DNA from: an uncultured Bacteroidota bacterium
GTDB taxonomy: Bacteria > Bacteroidota > Bacteroidia > Chitinophagales > Chitinophagaceae
Length of the DNA stretch: 6,689 nucleotides
Reading direction: 5' to 3'
NCBI GenBank assembly: GCA_903835145.1
Contig: CAILMA010000288.1
Location: 1-6,689, forward strand
Part shown: piece by piece, positions 6,477-6,689 of the stretch
Layout of the letters: each line of letters starts with the position of its first letter
Position numbering within the stretch: the first letter of the stretch is position 1
The notes under the pieces: generated by a model
What the model was told of the DNA's origin: nothing
The model's input: the letters and a program-made list of their open reading frames with translations, nothing else
Database searches by the model: none
Position numbers and translations under genes: made by a program

Positions 6477-6689
6477 TTATAAATGTACTTTTTTAGCTTA
6501 AAGTTAAAATCCATTTGACTATAAATAAATTTTTGAGTGCAAATTCAACCTCCCAATAAAATGTTAAAATTTGCAAAACCAGCAATTTACACCTTGTCGC
6601 CGATTAAACTTTTCACAAATCTACCGAAAAAATCAGCTCCCCGAGTCGGATAAATTAGCCCTTAAACCATTAAGGCACAATTCATCACG
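6477..6689. other. Intergenic region upstream of ruvC, no supportable gene
   Basis: These 213 bases to the right edge should hold the ruvC promoter. On the minus strand TAGATTTG (6623-6616) fits the TAnnTTTG -7 consensus, but it has no -33 element at the right distance and would give a leader of about 130 nt. A small perfect hairpin, CCTTAA-ACCA-TTAAGG (6660-6675), lies near the edge without a T-tract. One minus-strand frame is open from the edge to a TGA at 6633 (18 codons) and could be the tail of another gene. That is too little to call. Confidence 0.5.

Noticed and set aside
6559..6654. Plus-strand small ORF beginning MLKFAKPAIYTLSP, about 30 codons
   Set aside because: No ribosome-binding signal or family resemblance, and it is divergent from ruvC within AT-rich spacer. 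It cannot be told from chance.
6633..6689. Minus-strand open frame from the right edge to a TGA (tail RDELCLNGLRANLSDSGS)
   Set aside because: Only 18 codons, with no recognisable motif and no start in view. An open frame of this length at an edge is expected by chance.
1..6689. Search for CRISPR arrays, transposase genes, tRNA/rRNA genes, toxin-antitoxin or phage-defence modules
   Set aside because: No repeat-spacer pattern, transposase motif, RNA-gene signature or defence-type protein is visible. Every sizeable conserved ORF is accounted for by housekeeping or T9SS genes.

Overview
The window looks like chromosomal DNA from a member of the Bacteroidota, probably a Chitinophagia/Sphingobacteriia-type lineage rather than Flavobacterium. 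The main evidence is a gldK-gldL-gldM cluster, which encodes core parts of the type IX secretion (T9SS) and gliding machinery found only in this phylum. Supporting signs are AT-rich spacers, starts without a clear Shine-Dalgarno sequence, and -7 boxes of the TAnnTTTG kind. The class-level placement is a guess from protein style.

All six genes lie on the minus strand, so transcription reads from high to low coordinates. In that order: ruvC (6476-5895, Holliday-junction endonuclease); an OmpR/PhoB-type response regulator with no kinase in the window (5796-5083), followed by a strong intrinsic terminator (5061-5027); a DUF255/YyaL-type thioredoxin-fold protein (4916-2889); then gldK (2727-1447), gldL (1377-532) and the start of gldM (472 to the left edge). 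gldN would be expected just beyond the left edge. The 213 bases to the right of ruvC hold no gene I can support.

The three Gld proteins act together. GldL and GldM form the inner-membrane proton-driven motor, with two GldL membrane helices carrying a buried glutamate and one GldM helix leading to a long periplasmic stalk. GldK is an outer-membrane-anchored periplasmic lipoprotein with a formylglycine-generating-enzyme fold that has lost the catalytic cysteines, and it forms the periplasmic ring with GldN. The spacings of 59 and 69 nt, without terminators, suggest gldK-gldL-gldM are cotranscribed. A candidate promoter and an AT-rich palindrome lie in the 161-nt gap upstream of gldK.

ruvC, the regulator and the DUF255 gene are co-oriented, but no functional link among them is visible. 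The terminator after the regulator argues that the DUF255 gene is mostly expressed from its own promoter. I see no mobile element, CRISPR array, tRNA, rRNA or clearly novel system. The more interesting details are a 56-residue-offset repeat in the GldL tail, the pseudo-enzyme nature of GldK, an 8-bp inverted repeat between ruvC and the regulator, and a -7-like box almost touching the DUF255 start codon.
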